DNA from: Rhodococcus rhodnii
GTDB taxonomy: Bacteria > Actinomycetota > Actinomycetes > Mycobacteriales > Pseudonocardiaceae
Assembly (NCBI GenBank): GCA_000720375.1
Contig: JOAA01000019.1
Span: 248,001-312,000, forward strand
Length of the DNA: 64,000 bases
Reading direction: 5' to 3'
Numbering within the stretch: the first letter of the stretch is position 1; each line of letters begins with the position of its first letter. A model generated the notes under the pieces. That model had not been told where the DNA came from. It worked only from the letters and a program-made list of their open reading frames with translations, and made no database searches. A program made the translations under genes and the position numbers. Positions 63,995-64,000 of this stretch are shown here, in pieces.

Positions 63995-64000
63995 AGGTCG

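Overview
The window is high-GC actinomycete chromosome. Marker genes include mycothiol synthase (MshD), a GlnR-type regulator, a DasR-type operator in front of a chitinase, F420/deazaflavin-type oxidoreductases, ESX-type secretion-associated proteins, an LmeA-like protein and GTG/TTG starts. The order glnR, mshD, pst genes, lmeA, thiX, sulfurtransferase, sseC, nitrobindin, aminotransferase resembles the mycobacterial Rv0812-Rv0821 neighbourhood. Together with the DasR site this suggests a soil member of the Pseudonocardiales; genus is not claimed.

Layout. 1-7.7 kb: GlxA-type regulator, deazaflavin reductase, methyltransferase, secreted reprolysin-like protease, secreted endonuclease/phosphatase-fold protein with a translationally coupled SixA phosphatase, and a large XRE/NB-ARC/TPR regulator. 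7.75-8.25 kb: a convergent gap carrying a degenerate 14-bp tandem repeat. 8.25-12.4 kb: nucleoside hydrolase plus NCS1 permease operon, a small unknown gene, a TenA-like protein and a TetR regulator. 12.59-13.91 kb: a decayed IS3-family element followed by about 0.6 kb of apparent gene debris. 14.5-24.8 kb: DUF1062 protein, prolyl-oligopeptidase, a two-component system, two TetR modules with visible palindromic operators (one serving azoR), a lysA paralogue, a WYL regulator and a LigD-type polymerase. 24.8-34 kb: small redox and regulatory genes, one frameshifted gene, dusB, a diguanylate cyclase and a long LytR-CpsA-Psr protein.

34-45 kb: phosphate, nitrogen and thiol physiology. phoU and pstSCAB both have direct-repeat PHO boxes, interrupted by an espG/PPE/PE-like cluster; then mshD, glnR and a divergent hydrolase-lmeA-thiX operon. 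45.4-50.6 kb: a 1734-residue surface protein with eleven SdrD-B-like repeats and a LAHTG sorting signal. 51-53 kb: a sulfur operon (DUF4395, thiosulfate sulfurtransferase, SseC) preceded by a cysteine-containing leader ORF that I identify as an attenuator peptide.

53-64 kb: two paralogous secreted peptidoglycan-binding proteins framed by an N-terminal and a C-terminal cysteine, a 32-residue membrane microprotein coupled to nitrobindin, pxpBC, a GH18 chitinase with a DasR operator, a class IV aminotransferase, a Fur-family regulator, a YgfZ-type folate protein, a methyltransferase and a second NarL-type two-component system. I did not find a clearly new multi-gene system. The best candidates for follow-up are the cysteine leader, the 14-bp repeat, the giant Sdr protein inserted in otherwise conserved synteny, and the paired-cysteine peptidoglycan-binding proteins.
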